Assembly (NCBI RefSeq): GCF_024343675.1
Contig: NZ_RJUD01000007.1
Span: 62,001 to 126,000 of the forward strand
Length of the DNA: 64,000 nucleotides
Reading direction: 5' to 3'
Source: Lacihabitans sp. CS3-21
Lineage (GTDB): Bacteria > Bacteroidota > Bacteroidia > Cytophagales > Spirosomataceae
Shown here: piece after piece, positions 35,707 through 45,672 of the stretch
Layout: each line of letters starts with the position of its first letter
How positions within the stretch are numbered: the stretch's first letter is position 1
Translations under genes and position numbers: made by a program
The notes under the pieces: model-generated
Seen by the model: the letters and a program-made list of their open reading frames with translations, nothing else
The model's database searches: none
Told to the model about the DNA's origin: nothing

Positions 35707-36300
35707 ATGATTGCATTTCTTAAAGGCAGACTCGTTGAAAAAGAACCCACACACGTAATAATTGATGTCTCTGGAGTTGGTTATTGGGTAAAAATATCAC
35801 TTCAAACGTATTCTGCACTTCAAAACTCAGCAGAAAATTGCCTTTTGCATACTGTCCAGATAATAAGAGAAGACGCTCACCAGCTCTTTGGTTTTTTTAC
35901 AAAAACTGAAAGAGAATTATTCGAAAACCTCATCAGTGTTTCGGGCATCGGGCCAAGTATAGCCTTGGTGTTCTTGTCGAGTATGGACTCCATGGAAATA
36001 AAGCAGGCCATTATATCCGAAGACGTAAAAACGATTCAAAACATCAAGGGAATCGGTGCCAAAACCGCTCAAAGGGCTGTTATTGAATTGAAGGATAAAC
36101 TCAAAAAAGACATCATGGCTGAGGGAATAAATCCTAGTATGTTTACATCCGCCAACCACACTTTACGCTCCGAAGCTCTTTCGGCTTTGGTAACTTTGGG
36201 TATTGCGAAAGCAGCCGCTGAAAAAAGTATTGACAATCTCCTGAAACGAACTGGAGGCGATATTTCCCTTGAAGAATTGATAAAACTGTCTTTAAGATAG
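35707..36300 (+). CDS. ruvA: Holliday junction DNA helicase subunit RuvA
   Basis: 197 residues; binds four-way junctions and targets RuvB. Domain I is an OB fold (MIAFLKGRLVEKEPTHVIIDVSGVGYWVKIS), domain II holds two helix-hairpin-helix motifs (ENLISVSGIGPSIALVFLSS and IQNIKGIGAKTAQRAVIELKDKL), and the C-terminal RuvB-binding domain is ALSALVTLGIAKAAAEKSIDNLLK. The ruvA-sprA arrangement is usual in Bacteroidetes. Confidence 0.97.
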   Translation: MIAFLKGRLVEKEPTHVIIDVSGVGYWVKISLQTYSALQNSAENCLLHTVQIIREDAHQLFGFFTKTERELFENLISVSGIGPSIALVFLSSMDSMEIKQAIISEDVKTIQNIKGIGAKTAQRAVIELKDKLKKDIMAEGINPSMFTSANHTLRSEALSALVTLGIAKAAAEKSIDNLLKRTGGDISLEELIKLSLR

Positions 36301-36391
36301 CATAACCTTCAATAAAAAATCTTCGTTTTTAGAATAATGGCAAGATTTTAGACGTTTAAAGCTATAAATCTCTGAATTGCATTTACTTTTT

Positions 36392-39300
36392 ATGCACCTA
36401 AAAATACCTTATAAACTCGTATTCCTAACGCTTTTATGCTTCGCATTTTCTGCGAATGCCCAGTTAACTGTTAATGATTCGCTCACAAGCAAGAAAACCA
36501 ACAACTATTTAAATTCTTGGAAAGACACTTACCTTAACAGATTCAACTATAAGCTATCGCCCTTACTTACAATTGCTCCCGATAGTCTCAAAACCAAAGT
36601 TTTGTACAATTCAGACAAGAACAACTTTAGTATAGATGAAAAACTCGGCAACTCCGTAAATGTTAAAATTCCAGAATCACTGACTTTTAATGAGTATTCA
36701 AGCATTCAGAATGCCATGCTTAGGCAAAGCATCATCAGAGACATTGAAAGGGCTCAAGATGGAAACACCTCGACTTCTGGAAAGCGGATAAATCCGCTTT
36801 TGGAGAAAAACCCCATTATGGATAGGATTTTCGGCGACAAAGTGCCTGAATTTAAACCCAATGGCTATGTAAGTGTGGATTTGAGAGCTGGAACCCAGTT
36901 TACTAACAATCCAATGACTCCATTGGCTTTAAGAAAACAACCCATTTTTGATTGGGATCAACAAATTGCGATAAATTTCAACAATCTTTTTGGGGGAGGT
37001 CAAAATAACAACCCCAATGCCGAGGATTTTGAGAATGCAAACACCCAAAACCCAAATAGTAGTCCTCGTCTTCAGGATCTAACCAATATTCTAAGAAAAG
37101 CTGGTCAGACCAAAGAGAAAATGAATATTCTTGGAAACTTTGACACCAAGTCTTCATTTGGAATGGAGAATAAATTTAAGCTGAATTTCAAAAACGAACC
37201 CGAAGACATTTTACAAAAAGTAGAATTGGGAAATATCTCCATGCCCAATAGGAGCCAGTTGATACCCGGAGTGCAAAACCTCATGGGCGTAAAGCTCGGT
37301 ATGAAATTCGGAAAACTGGATGTCACTACTGTTTTCGCTCAACAAAACTCCAGAACAGAATCCATAATTATTAACGGAGGAAGTCAAAGCAGAGGATTTG
37401 AATTAAGATGCGATAGCTATGAGGAAAATAAGCACTTTTTCCTATCACATTTTTTTAGAGATCAGTACGAAAAATCTTTGAAAAACCTGCCGATGGTCAC
37501 TTCAGGGGTAAGAATAACAAGAATTGAAGTTTACGTGACCAATAGAACCAACAATGTAAGTTCGATGCGAAATCTTGTAGGATTGAGTGATTTGGCAGAG
37601 AAAAATCCATACCGCAAAGACATTGTAATTCCAAATAATAGCATTCTTGCTGCCGACAATAAGTCCAACAACTTGTTTACTGGCTTGGTAAATAATGAAT
37701 CTTTCAGAAGAATAGATAACAGTGGAAATATTCTTTCAGGAATGGGCCTTAAAAATGGTGAGGATTTTGAATTATTAAGAGGTGCAAAAAAACTTACCGA
37801 AAGAGAGTTTGAAATCCAACCTGAACTGGGCTACATTTCACTGCTATCTCCATTAAGAAACGATGAAATTCTTTCGGTGGCCTATGAGTATACCTACCAA
37901 GGGCGTGCCTACAAAGTGGGTGAATTAACAGAAGACTATGTGAGCAGAAAAGAAGACGAAGTCATTATTCTGAAAATGTTAAAGTCGTCTACCATCAGAA
38001 ACCGCCTGAACAACCCGATGTGGAATTTGATGATGAAAAACGTATATTCTTTGTCTCAAGGTCAAATCAAAAAGGAAGGTTTCCAACTAAGAATTGTTTA
38101 CAAAGACGATCAAACGGGCATGGACACGCCTAACCTTAAAGAAGGTAACAACTTTGCCAATGTGCCTTTGATAGAGGCTTTGAAATTAGACAAACTCAAT
38201 TTTAACAATGACCCAAAAAAAGATGGCAACTTTGACTACGTAGAAAATGTCACCATCAATGAAAAATATGGAAGGATAATTTTTCCAGTATTAGAGCCTT
38301 TTGGAAGTCATATCAGTAAGCTTTTCGAGGGTGAACCAGATCTACAGAAAAAATACGTTTTTGAGGAACTTTACAAAAAAACCTTGATGGATGCCCAGCA
38401 AGTAAGCCTTAAAAATAAGTTTTTCATCTCGGGCAGTGTACAATCAGGCGGATCAGAAATTTCTCTTCCCTTGGGAGCATCTGGTGCTTCAGTTAGAGTT
38501 TATGCTGGAGGCAATGAACTAAAACAAGGCGTAGATTATACTGTGGATACCCAACAGGGTACTATCATGATTACCAATCAAAGTATTCTAAGCTCAGGTA
38601 GACAAATTAGAATTGATTACGAAAAACCTGATATTTTTCAGGCCCAAATACGCCGTTTGTTCGGTATGCGGTTTGACTATACGGTCAGCAGATATTTGAG
38701 AATCGGAGGTACAGTACTTTCGTTGAAAGAAAATACACCAGGATTTATTACCAGAACAGCCATAGGAAATGAACCAGTAAACAATACCATGTGGGGATTG
38801 GACATGAACCTCAAAAGAGATTTCATGGGATTAACTAAAATGCTAGATGCCTTACCTGGAATTCAAACCAAAGAACCCTCAACGGTTATTTTGAATGCTG
38901 AATTTGCCCAATTGCGACCTGGAGTAAACAATAAGAAAGTAAAAGGCAACTCCATGATTGATGATTTTGAGTTTGCCAGAAACATAAATGACCTAAGCAG
39001 ACAGCCCACCAAATGGAGGTTGGCATCAACACCAGAGGCTATCCTAAAGACCAATCCTGATTTTCCAAAAAATCAATACGCTTACAACTACAACAGAGCG
39101 AAAATTTCAGCTTACACGGTAGATATGTCCGCCTACATTTCTCAAGGTTTTGGATCTAATAGTATCATCCCGGAAGAATTGAAAAATGAAGCCAACAGTA
39201 ATATTTATACCAAAGGTTTTCAAATTCAAGACATTTTCCCTGGAAGAAGTCGCCAAGTTTTTGCCCAGCAATTACCTTCTGCTATTTTTGACATTTCTTA

Positions 39301-42300
39301 CTTCCCTTCTGAGCCAGGAATGTACAATTATAATCCAAATCTGAATCCTCAAGGAAAACTCTCTGACCCAAAGAAAAACTTTGGTGCAGTGATGAGAGGA
39401 ATAACTTTCGATGCTGACTTTGACAATTCTAATATTGAATATCTGGAGTTTTGGTTATTGGATCCTTATGCAGACGTAGTTAGAGCCAGTCGAAATGAAG
39501 CCGTGAGAAATACCACTGGAGGAAAGCTTCTTATTCAGTTGGGAGATATTTCAGAAGATGTCATTCCAGACAGCCGATTCAATTTCGAAAATGGCATAAA
39601 AGAATCCGCCACTGGTTTGTCAAATCCAGTAAATACGGATTGGGGATTGGCACCAAGAACACAGTTTATAACCGATGCATTTGACAACTCCGAAAGCATA
39701 AGATTAAAACAAGATGTTGGACTTGATGGACTATCTAATACTGAAGAACGTGAATACAAAAACACTAACAGCATAAACAACAAGGAAGGTATAAAAGGTT
39801 TTTTAACAACACTTGAAGGTAAAAACATCGACCCACAAGCTTTAGAAAATATAAAAAGAGACCCTTCCAAAGATGACTTTAATTATTTCCTTGACCCCAT
39901 TTGGGATGAAACCAATGCAACATTCCTTGAGCGTTTTAAGAATTATTTAGGAATGGAAAATAATGCACCGCCTATAAGCACCAACACCACCAATCTGAAT
40001 AGTTCTTCTAATATCAATCAAGCATCAACCAATTTAGCAGATAAGGAAGACATCAATCAAGACAATACCATCAATCAGGTTGAAGATTATTTTGAATATG
40101 AAATAGATTTAAAACCTTCTATAGGAAATACCCCCAACTCAGGTGTTCTATCTAAAAACAATTACATTGTAGATCAAGTAACCACCAATGGAGCGACATG
40201 GTATTTACACAGAATTCCTATCAGAAAACCAACCAGAAGTTTCCCAGCAGGAAAAGAAGGCTTCAAATCTATCAGATTTGTAAGAATGGTGACTACAGAA
40301 TGGGAACAACCAGTTGTACTTAGATTTGCTTCTTTGCAGTTGGTTTCAAATCAATATAGGGTATACGCCAACAGCTTGACAGACAAAAGTGCTTTTGAAG
40401 TACCACAGGATAGTTCAAGTACGGCTGTATTCAAAACATCATCCGTTAACGTCGAAGAAAATGGATGTCCGCTTGATGGGGATTGTAACATAAAACCCGG
40501 CACAACTCCTTATGTAGTACCTCCAGGATTTATCAGAGACAGGGATTTTACCACCCAAATACTTACTCAAATGAACGAGCAATCGTTGAGTATGTCGGTA
40601 GAAGACCTGAAGGGTGGAGAGGCCAGAGCGGTATTTAAAAACACCAAATTAGACCTCAACATGTACAAGCGTATCAAAATGTTTGTGCATACCCAAAACA
40701 AGGATAACCAAGATGGAATAGCGAGTGTATTTGTAAGAATTGGAACAGATTTGAAAAGCAATTATTATGAAATTGAAATTCCAAATTTAAAGACCACTGT
40801 AAACGGCTCCCAAGATGTATTTTCTATTTGGCCGAAAGAAAACGAGCTGGATATTCCACTGGACATCCTTAGAAATTTAAAGCTTGAAAGAAATAGAAAT
40901 ATGGCTTCAATGAATCAAAAATATGGCGGAGATAAATTAATTGACGTTTTAGGAACAGTTTCTGGAGCAAATGGAGATAACAATATTGAAGAAAGTATTA
41001 TCAGAAAATACAAAATAAGCGTTGTTGGAAATCCTGATTTTAGCAACGTATTGACCATGATGATAGGTGTCAAAAACAATGATACCATCAACAAATTCAT
41101 AGGAAGAGAATTCACAGTTTGGTGTGATGAACTTAGAGCCTTTGGTTTTGACCAGGAAAATGGCGAGGCAGGAATTTTCTCAGCGGATATTAAATTGGCA
41201 GATGTAGGAACATTAATGCTAAACGGAAACTTTAAGAATTATGGTTTTGGAGGTGTACAAGATAGAATTTCCACACGTTCACGTGAAGTCTCTAAAGGAT
41301 TTGGCATTGCTTCTAACATTGCCATTGACAAGTTTTTCCCGATGAAATGGGGATTGAGTATTCCATTTTTTGCCAATTATGACCATCAAATAGTTACGCC
41401 AACTTTCAATCCGCTTGATCCAGACATAAGATTAGAAGATGCTTTGCTTAACAGAAGTATTTTTCAAGAAAACTTAAGTAGAGAAATAGTAGAGGAAGAC
41501 GCCGTTACGAAAGGTTTTAACTTCACCAATGTAAGAAAAACCAAGACAAAAACTGATAGGAAAGATCACTTTTATGATGTAGAAAACTTCACGGTTTCGT
41601 ATGCTCAAAATCGGATAGAACGACGTAGCATTTTATTGGATCAAAACTTGCAGACACAAACGAGAGCCGCTTTAAGTTACCAATATTCGCCCAAAGGTTT
41701 TACTTGGGAGCCTTTCAAAAAAGCGAAAAATTTTGATAAACCAATTCTTAAAAACTTAAAAGAGTTTAACCTCTCTCCTATTCCAAACTTGATAGCCTTC
41801 AGAGGCGATTATGACAAGAGTTACTTCTTAACACAATACAGAAACGCCAAACTTGAGACTTCGGATATATCGCCAAACATTATAAAATATTTCTTGGGAA
41901 ATAGATATTATGATGCTCAGTGGAATCTGACCAAATCCATAGTCTTCTCATACAACGCCCAAATGACTTCCATTCAAGACGATGTGGATTCAATAGGAAC
42001 CGAAGAAATCAAATTTTTCCAAGGCCTTAAAACTTTGGGTAGAGCGAAAAATTACAACCAAAAAATGCAAGCCACTTATCGCTTGCCGTTGGACAAATTC
42101 TTCCTTTTAGACTGGATGAAAGCAGATTCAAGGTTTAACAATAACTTTGGCTACACCTCTGGTTCGTTTAAAATTGAAGATGAAAACGGTGATGCGTTTG
42201 GAAATATGCTAGAAAATGGCAGAGAGATTGCTATAAACGGACAGGTAGATTTAGTAAAGCTTTACAACAAAATAAGATTTCTAAAAGCAGCCAATACGCC

Positions 42301-43828
42301 TGCACCACCAAAACAAAGATTTACTCGTGCACCTGGCGACGACGAAGAAATAAAACTTCAAACCACCAGCGTAACTAAAAGCGTTACACGGCTTTTGATG
42401 ACTTTGAGAGGAATAAATTTTGACTTTGCACTTTTTGAAACCACCTTATTACCTGGGTTTTTGCCTTCACCGAAATTGTTTGGATTGGACAATAATAATG
42501 AATTTGCACCAGGAATAGAATTTGTAATGGGCAGTCAGAATCGCAATATTCACAAAATAGCTGCTCAAAAAGATTGGCTCTCGAAGAGTATTGTTCAAAA
42601 CAACCCATTCACCCAAACCCGAGGAGTTAAATTCAATTTCGGAACTAGACTAGAACCATTCAAAGGTTTGACCATGCAAATTAAAGGCAACCTGACACGT
42701 GGTGATAGTTACCAAGAAATGTATCGCCCTGAAACCGTTGGCGGAGGATTTAATACCTTGAACCCTGTAAGAAATGGCAATTTTAGTATGTCATTTTGGT
42801 CTTTCAAAACGGGTTTTCAAAAAATGAGCAACGATTCGGCAAGTTTGTACCAGTACAAAATATTTGACGACATGGTAGCTAACCGCCAAAAAGTAGTAGA
42901 TAGGCTAAACAGTATAAATACGAACCCCGAAGGTGAGTTAATAGGCAAGTACGATTTAAACTCTCAAGACGTCCTCATTCCTGCTTTTTTCTCCGCCTAT
43001 TCTGGTCAATCTTTAGATAAGATTTTCGCCAAATCTATCAAAAAAGGTGGCAAAACTTTTAATCCATTTTTGTCATTTCCAATGCCCAACTGGAGGCTGG
43101 ACTATCAAGGTTTAGAAAAGCTGCCAGGTTTCAAAAAAGTATTCAACTCTATTACGTTAAGTCACCAATATTCATCAACTTATAGCGTGGGTAATTTTAC
43201 CTCTTCGCTTGAATATGGATCTCAACTGCTAAACTTGGCTATTAGAGATTATCCTTTGGGTGATAAAACTATTGAGAATTACACAAATATTCCAATGATG
43301 AACAATAGTACACCCTTATTTGCCCCCGCATTTATCATGAGTACTATTACCATGGAAGAGAAGTTCTCTCCTGTAATTGGTGTACAATTTACTACCAAAA
43401 AGAACTTTACAGGATCATTTAACTGGAATAAAGAGCGAAGAGCTGCTTTGAACCTATCTAACGCTCAGGTGGCAGAATACAACAGCCGAGATTTCGTATT
43501 TGGAATTGGTTTTAAACGTAACAACGTGAAGCTTCCATTTAGAGGAAGAGATGGAAATTTAATCGTTTTGAAAAATGATTTAAATTTCAGAATGGATTTA
43601 ACCAGTAGAGATTTGAAAGTTCTTCAAAGAAGATTAGACGGCGATGTGGTTCCAATTCAAGGTAACTACAATTTACAAATCAGGCCACAACTACAATACC
43701 AAATCAACAAAAAGATAAACATGGGCATGTATTGGGAAAGGTTGGTTAATACGCCTTTTACATCTTTATCTTATGAAAGAACTTCTTCCATTTTCGGCAT
43801 GAATGCAAGGTTTAACTTGAGCGATTAA
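36392..43828 (+). CDS. sprA: SprA, type IX secretion outer-membrane translocon
   Basis: 2478 residues from ATG 36392 (a TTG 15 bases earlier is in frame but leaves the signal peptide less compact). Signal peptide KLVFLTLLCFAFSANAQ. SprA/Sov forms a very large single-chain outer-membrane barrel that exports proteins with T9SS C-terminal domains. Typical marks: early motif SLTFNEYSSIQNAMLR, NPIMDRIFG..PEFKPNGYVSVDLRAG, FGMENKFKLNFKN, ASVRVYAGGNELKQGVDYTVD, a central DDFEFARNINDL and the C-terminal barrel strands ending MNARFNLSD. Length agrees with the family (about 2400). A low-complexity Asn/Thr/Ser insert lies near 1195-1225. No cargo with a clear T9SS tail is in the window. Confidence 0.97.
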   Translation: MHLKIPYKLVFLTLLCFAFSANAQLTVNDSLTSKKTNNYLNSWKDTYLNRFNYKLSPLLTIAPDSLKTKVLYNSDKNNFSIDEKLGNSVNVKIPESLTFNEYSSIQNAMLRQSIIRDIERAQDGNTSTSGKRINPLLEKNPIMDRIFGDKVPEFKPNGYVSVDLRAGTQFTNNPMTPLALRKQPIFDWDQQIAINFNNLFGGGQNNNPNAEDFENANTQNPNSSPRLQDLTNILRKAGQTKEKMNILGNFDTKSSFGMENKFKLNFKNEPEDILQKVELGNISMPNRSQLIPGVQNLMGVKLGMKFGKLDVTTVFAQQNSRTESIIINGGSQSRGFELRCDSYEENKHFFLSHFFRDQYEKSLKNLPMVTSGVRITRIEVYVTNRTNNVSSMRNLVGLSDLAEKNPYRKDIVIPNNSILAADNKSNNLFTGLVNNESFRRIDNSGNILSGMGLKNGEDFELLRGAKKLTEREFEIQPELGYISLLSPLRNDEILSVAYEYTYQGRAYKVGELTEDYVSRKEDEVIILKMLKSSTIRNRLNNPMWNLMMKNVYSLSQGQIKKEGFQLRIVYKDDQTGMDTPNLKEGNNFANVPLIEALKLDKLNFNNDPKKDGNFDYVENVTINEKYGRIIFPVLEPFGSHISKLFEGEPDLQKKYVFEELYKKTLMDAQQVSLKNKFFISGSVQSGGSEISLPLGASGASVRVYAGGNELKQGVDYTVDTQQGTIMITNQSILSSGRQIRIDYEKPDIFQAQIRRLFGMRFDYTVSRYLRIGGTVLSLKENTPGFITRTAIGNEPVNNTMWGLDMNLKRDFMGLTKMLDALPGIQTKEPSTVILNAEFAQLRPGVNNKKVKGNSMIDDFEFARNINDLSRQPTKWRLASTPEAILKTNPDFPKNQYAYNYNRAKISAYTVDMSAYISQGFGSNSIIPEELKNEANSNIYTKGFQIQDIFPGRSRQVFAQQLPSAIFDISYFPSEPGMYNYNPNLNPQGKLSDPKKNFGAVMRGITFDADFDNSNIEYLEFWLLDPYADVVRASRNEAVRNTTGGKLLIQLGDISEDVIPDSRFNFENGIKESATGLSNPVNTDWGLAPRTQFITDAFDNSESIRLKQDVGLDGLSNTEEREYKNTNSINNKEGIKGFLTTLEGKNIDPQALENIKRDPSKDDFNYFLDPIWDETNATFLERFKNYLGMENNAPPISTNTTNLNSSSNINQASTNLADKEDINQDNTINQVEDYFEYEIDLKPSIGNTPNSGVLSKNNYIVDQVTTNGATWYLHRIPIRKPTRSFPAGKEGFKSIRFVRMVTTEWEQPVVLRFASLQLVSNQYRVYANSLTDKSAFEVPQDSSSTAVFKTSSVNVEENGCPLDGDCNIKPGTTPYVVPPGFIRDRDFTTQILTQMNEQSLSMSVEDLKGGEARAVFKNTKLDLNMYKRIKMFVHTQNKDNQDGIASVFVRIGTDLKSNYYEIEIPNLKTTVNGSQDVFSIWPKENELDIPLDILRNLKLERNRNMASMNQKYGGDKLIDVLGTVSGANGDNNIEESIIRKYKISVVGNPDFSNVLTMMIGVKNNDTINKFIGREFTVWCDELRAFGFDQENGEAGIFSADIKLADVGTLMLNGNFKNYGFGGVQDRISTRSREVSKGFGIASNIAIDKFFPMKWGLSIPFFANYDHQIVTPTFNPLDPDIRLEDALLNRSIFQENLSREIVEEDAVTKGFNFTNVRKTKTKTDRKDHFYDVENFTVSYAQNRIERRSILLDQNLQTQTRAALSYQYSPKGFTWEPFKKAKNFDKPILKNLKEFNLSPIPNLIAFRGDYDKSYFLTQYRNAKLETSDISPNIIKYFLGNRYYDAQWNLTKSIVFSYNAQMTSIQDDVDSIGTEEIKFFQGLKTLGRAKNYNQKMQATYRLPLDKFFLLDWMKADSRFNNNFGYTSGSFKIEDENGDAFGNMLENGREIAINGQVDLVKLYNKIRFLKAANTPAPPKQRFTRAPGDDEEIKLQTTSVTKSVTRLLMTLRGINFDFALFETTLLPGFLPSPKLFGLDNNNEFAPGIEFVMGSQNRNIHKIAAQKDWLSKSIVQNNPFTQTRGVKFNFGTRLEPFKGLTMQIKGNLTRGDSYQEMYRPETVGGGFNTLNPVRNGNFSMSFWSFKTGFQKMSNDSASLYQYKIFDDMVANRQKVVDRLNSINTNPEGELIGKYDLNSQDVLIPAFFSAYSGQSLDKIFAKSIKKGGKTFNPFLSFPMPNWRLDYQGLEKLPGFKKVFNSITLSHQYSSTYSVGNFTSSLEYGSQLLNLAIRDYPLGDKTIENYTNIPMMNNSTPLFAPAFIMSTITMEEKFSPVIGVQFTTKKNFTGSFNWNKERRAALNLSNAQVAEYNSRDFVFGIGFKRNNVKLPFRGRDGNLIVLKNDLNFRMDLTSRDLKVLQRRLDGDVVPIQGNYNLQIRPQLQYQINKKINMGMYWERLVNTPFTSLSYERTSSIFGMNARFNLSD

Positions 43829-43865
43829 TTTTCAGCTACTTCTACAATTTTCATATAAAGCAAAA

Positions 43866-43897
43866 GAAGCTCCTCTAGCAATCGCCTGAGGAGCTTC
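43866..43897. terminator. hairpin between convergent sprA and beta-propeller gene
   Basis: Perfect 10-bp stem (GAAGCTCCTC / GAGGAGCTTC) with 12-base loop. T-rich on both sides (ATTATTT plus strand, TTTTG minus strand), so it probably stops transcription from both genes. Confidence 0.7.
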
Positions 43898-43917
43898 ATT
43901 ATTTACAAAACCAGATA

Positions 43918-44955
43918 TCAGTCCACCCAATCAGCTATGAAAAGATTGGTGTCTCTCGTACCGCCATTGTCTCTATTTGAGCTAAAAATCAGCTTTTTGC
44001 CATCATAAGAGAACATTGGAAAGGCATTAAAATTACTTTCTGTGGTTATTTTTTGGAGGTTGGTACCATCTGTATTGATCAAGTAAAGTTGAAAATCGTA
44101 CCCTCTTTGTGAATGGTGATTCGAAGCAAAAATTATCTTGTCTCCTTTTGGCGTGAAATAAGGAGCCCAGTTCGCTTTTCCCAAATTCGTAATTTGTTTT
44201 AAATCCGACCCATCTACATTGCATGTAAAAATCTCCATATTGGTGGGTGCAACTAGATTCTTTTTTAAGTTCTCTTTATATTCCTCTCTCTCCGCATCAC
44301 TGTTAAAACGCGAAGCTCTGAACACCAATTTCTTACTATCAGGTGAGAAGAAAGCTCCACCGTCATACCCCAATTCATGGGTAATTTGACGAACATTTTT
44401 ACCATCGATATCCATGATGTACAAGTCCAAGTCTCCGTTTCTTGTACTGGTAAAAACTATGCTTTTACCATCTGGTGAAATCGTGGCCTCTGCGTCATAA
44501 CCAGGAGTATTTGTGAGTTGTTTTTTAATTTTACCTTTCAGGTCAGCCACATAAATATCAAAAGTCTCATAAACTGCCCAAAGATACTTTTTACCCATAT
44601 CTGGCGGCATAGGACAAGCGTGTCCTCCTGCTTCATGCGTACTGGCATAAACCACACTTTTACCATTTGGCATAAAAAAACTACAGGTCGTTCTTCCCAA
44701 TCCAGTGCTTATTAAGTTCGGCTTCATGGTTTTTGTGTCTTTTTTTACGTCTAAATAAAAGATTTGGTCACATTCTAAGCCCCACTGTTTATTGTCAGAC
44801 TGAAAACTGATGTATTTATCATTTCTACTGAAATAAGCTTCGGCGTTGTTGCCACCAAAAGTCAATTGCCTAACATTTTTCAAGTGTTTTTCGTCAACAC
44901 CTTGTGCCCAAAGATTATAAGAAATCAATGTCAACACGAAAACTAAACGGTTCAT
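43918..44955 (-). CDS. TolB-like (WD40/PD40) beta-propeller protein
   Basis: 345 residues with a signal peptide (ending NLWAQG, about 19). Repeats of the PD40 type recur about every 45 residues: NAEAYFSRNDKYISFQSDN, DAEATISPDGKSIVFTSTRNGDLDLYIMDIDG, DGGAFFSPDSKKLVFRAS, WAPYFTPKGDKIIFASN, NAFPMFSYDGKKLIFSSNRD. A six-bladed periplasmic propeller is likely. TolB-type proteins are protein-interaction platforms; Bacteroidetes have many copies, often linked to peptidases. Partner unknown. Confidence 0.85.
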   Translation of the reverse strand: MNRLVFVLTLISYNLWAQGVDEKHLKNVRQLTFGGNNAEAYFSRNDKYISFQSDNKQWGLECDQIFYLDVKKDTKTMKPNLISTGLGRTTCSFFMPNGKSVVYASTHEAGGHACPMPPDMGKKYLWAVYETFDIYVADLKGKIKKQLTNTPGYDAEATISPDGKSIVFTSTRNGDLDLYIMDIDGKNVRQITHELGYDGGAFFSPDSKKLVFRASRFNSDAEREEYKENLKKNLVAPTNMEIFTCNVDGSDLKQITNLGKANWAPYFTPKGDKIIFASNHHSQRGYDFQLYLINTDGTNLQKITTESNFNAFPMFSYDGKKLIFSSNRDNGGTRDTNLFIADWVD

Positions 44956-45069
44956 ATTAAGTAAATTAAATTATTTTTTATTGTAAATATATTTTCAAGG
45001 AATCAAAAACTTGGTTGTGGAGTTTGAAAGGAAACAAACTTTGAACTCACCAACTCAGATCGACAAAAA

Positions 45070-45672
45070 TCAATGAAATCTATCTTCTCTAACGTCTAAA
45101 TACTTCATAATCTTGGCTTCCTGAACCAGTAATTCTTCCCAACGAATCCTTACTTTCTCCTTTGCGTTGTACTTTTCAGCAATTTCTATAAAGTTCCTGT
45201 AATGTAGTGCTTCAGCAATCATCAATTCATAATAAAACTTACTCAGCGATTGATCAGAAATATGCTCAGACAAAAGTTTAAACCGCTCGGCACTACGTGC
45301 TTCTATCAGTGCAAAAACCAAAGTATCCTCCATTAATTGGTCGTATCTCGAACCACCGCCACGCTTACACTTATCCAATTGAATTACATACTCATCTTTC
45401 CGTTTGTTGGTGAGTTGAATATTTCTTTTTTTCATCTCTTTCAAAACAGCCTGAAAATGTCCCCATTCTTCGGTCACAACAGGTGAAAGTGTATCGACAA
45501 GAAATTCACAGTCAGGATATTTTACGATTAGAGTTATGCATTTTGTGGCTGCTTTCTGTTCACAAAATGCATGGTCTATCAGAATATCGGCTATATTCAT
45601 CTCGGCTATATTTACCCACCTTGGATCTGAGGGTAATTTCAGGCCGAGTGTAGTTAACTGGTTATTTTCCAA
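45070..45672 (-). CDS. miaE: tRNA-(ms2io6A) hydroxylase MiaE
   Basis: Diiron monooxygenase that hydroxylates ms2i6A at tRNA position 37. 200 residues, a four-helix ferritin-like fold. The ligands are visible as E39; E69-xx-H72 in EEWGHF; E124 in IEARSAERF; and E154-xx-H157 in EALHY. MiaB, which prepares its substrate, is at 3254-4660. Its start overlaps the end of the MMPL gene by 11 bases. Confidence 0.93.
   Translation of the reverse strand: MENNQLTTLGLKLPSDPRWVNIAEMNIADILIDHAFCEQKAATKCITLIVKYPDCEFLVDTLSPVVTEEWGHFQAVLKEMKKRNIQLTNKRKDEYVIQLDKCKRGGGSRYDQLMEDTLVFALIEARSAERFKLLSEHISDQSLSKFYYELMIAEALHYRNFIEIAEKYNAKEKVRIRWEELLVQEAKIMKYLDVREDRFH

Noticed and set aside
36377-36391. TTG start of SprA five codons upstream
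   Set aside because: The ATG at 36392 gives a normal signal peptide; the TTG adds MHLLF without clear benefit.
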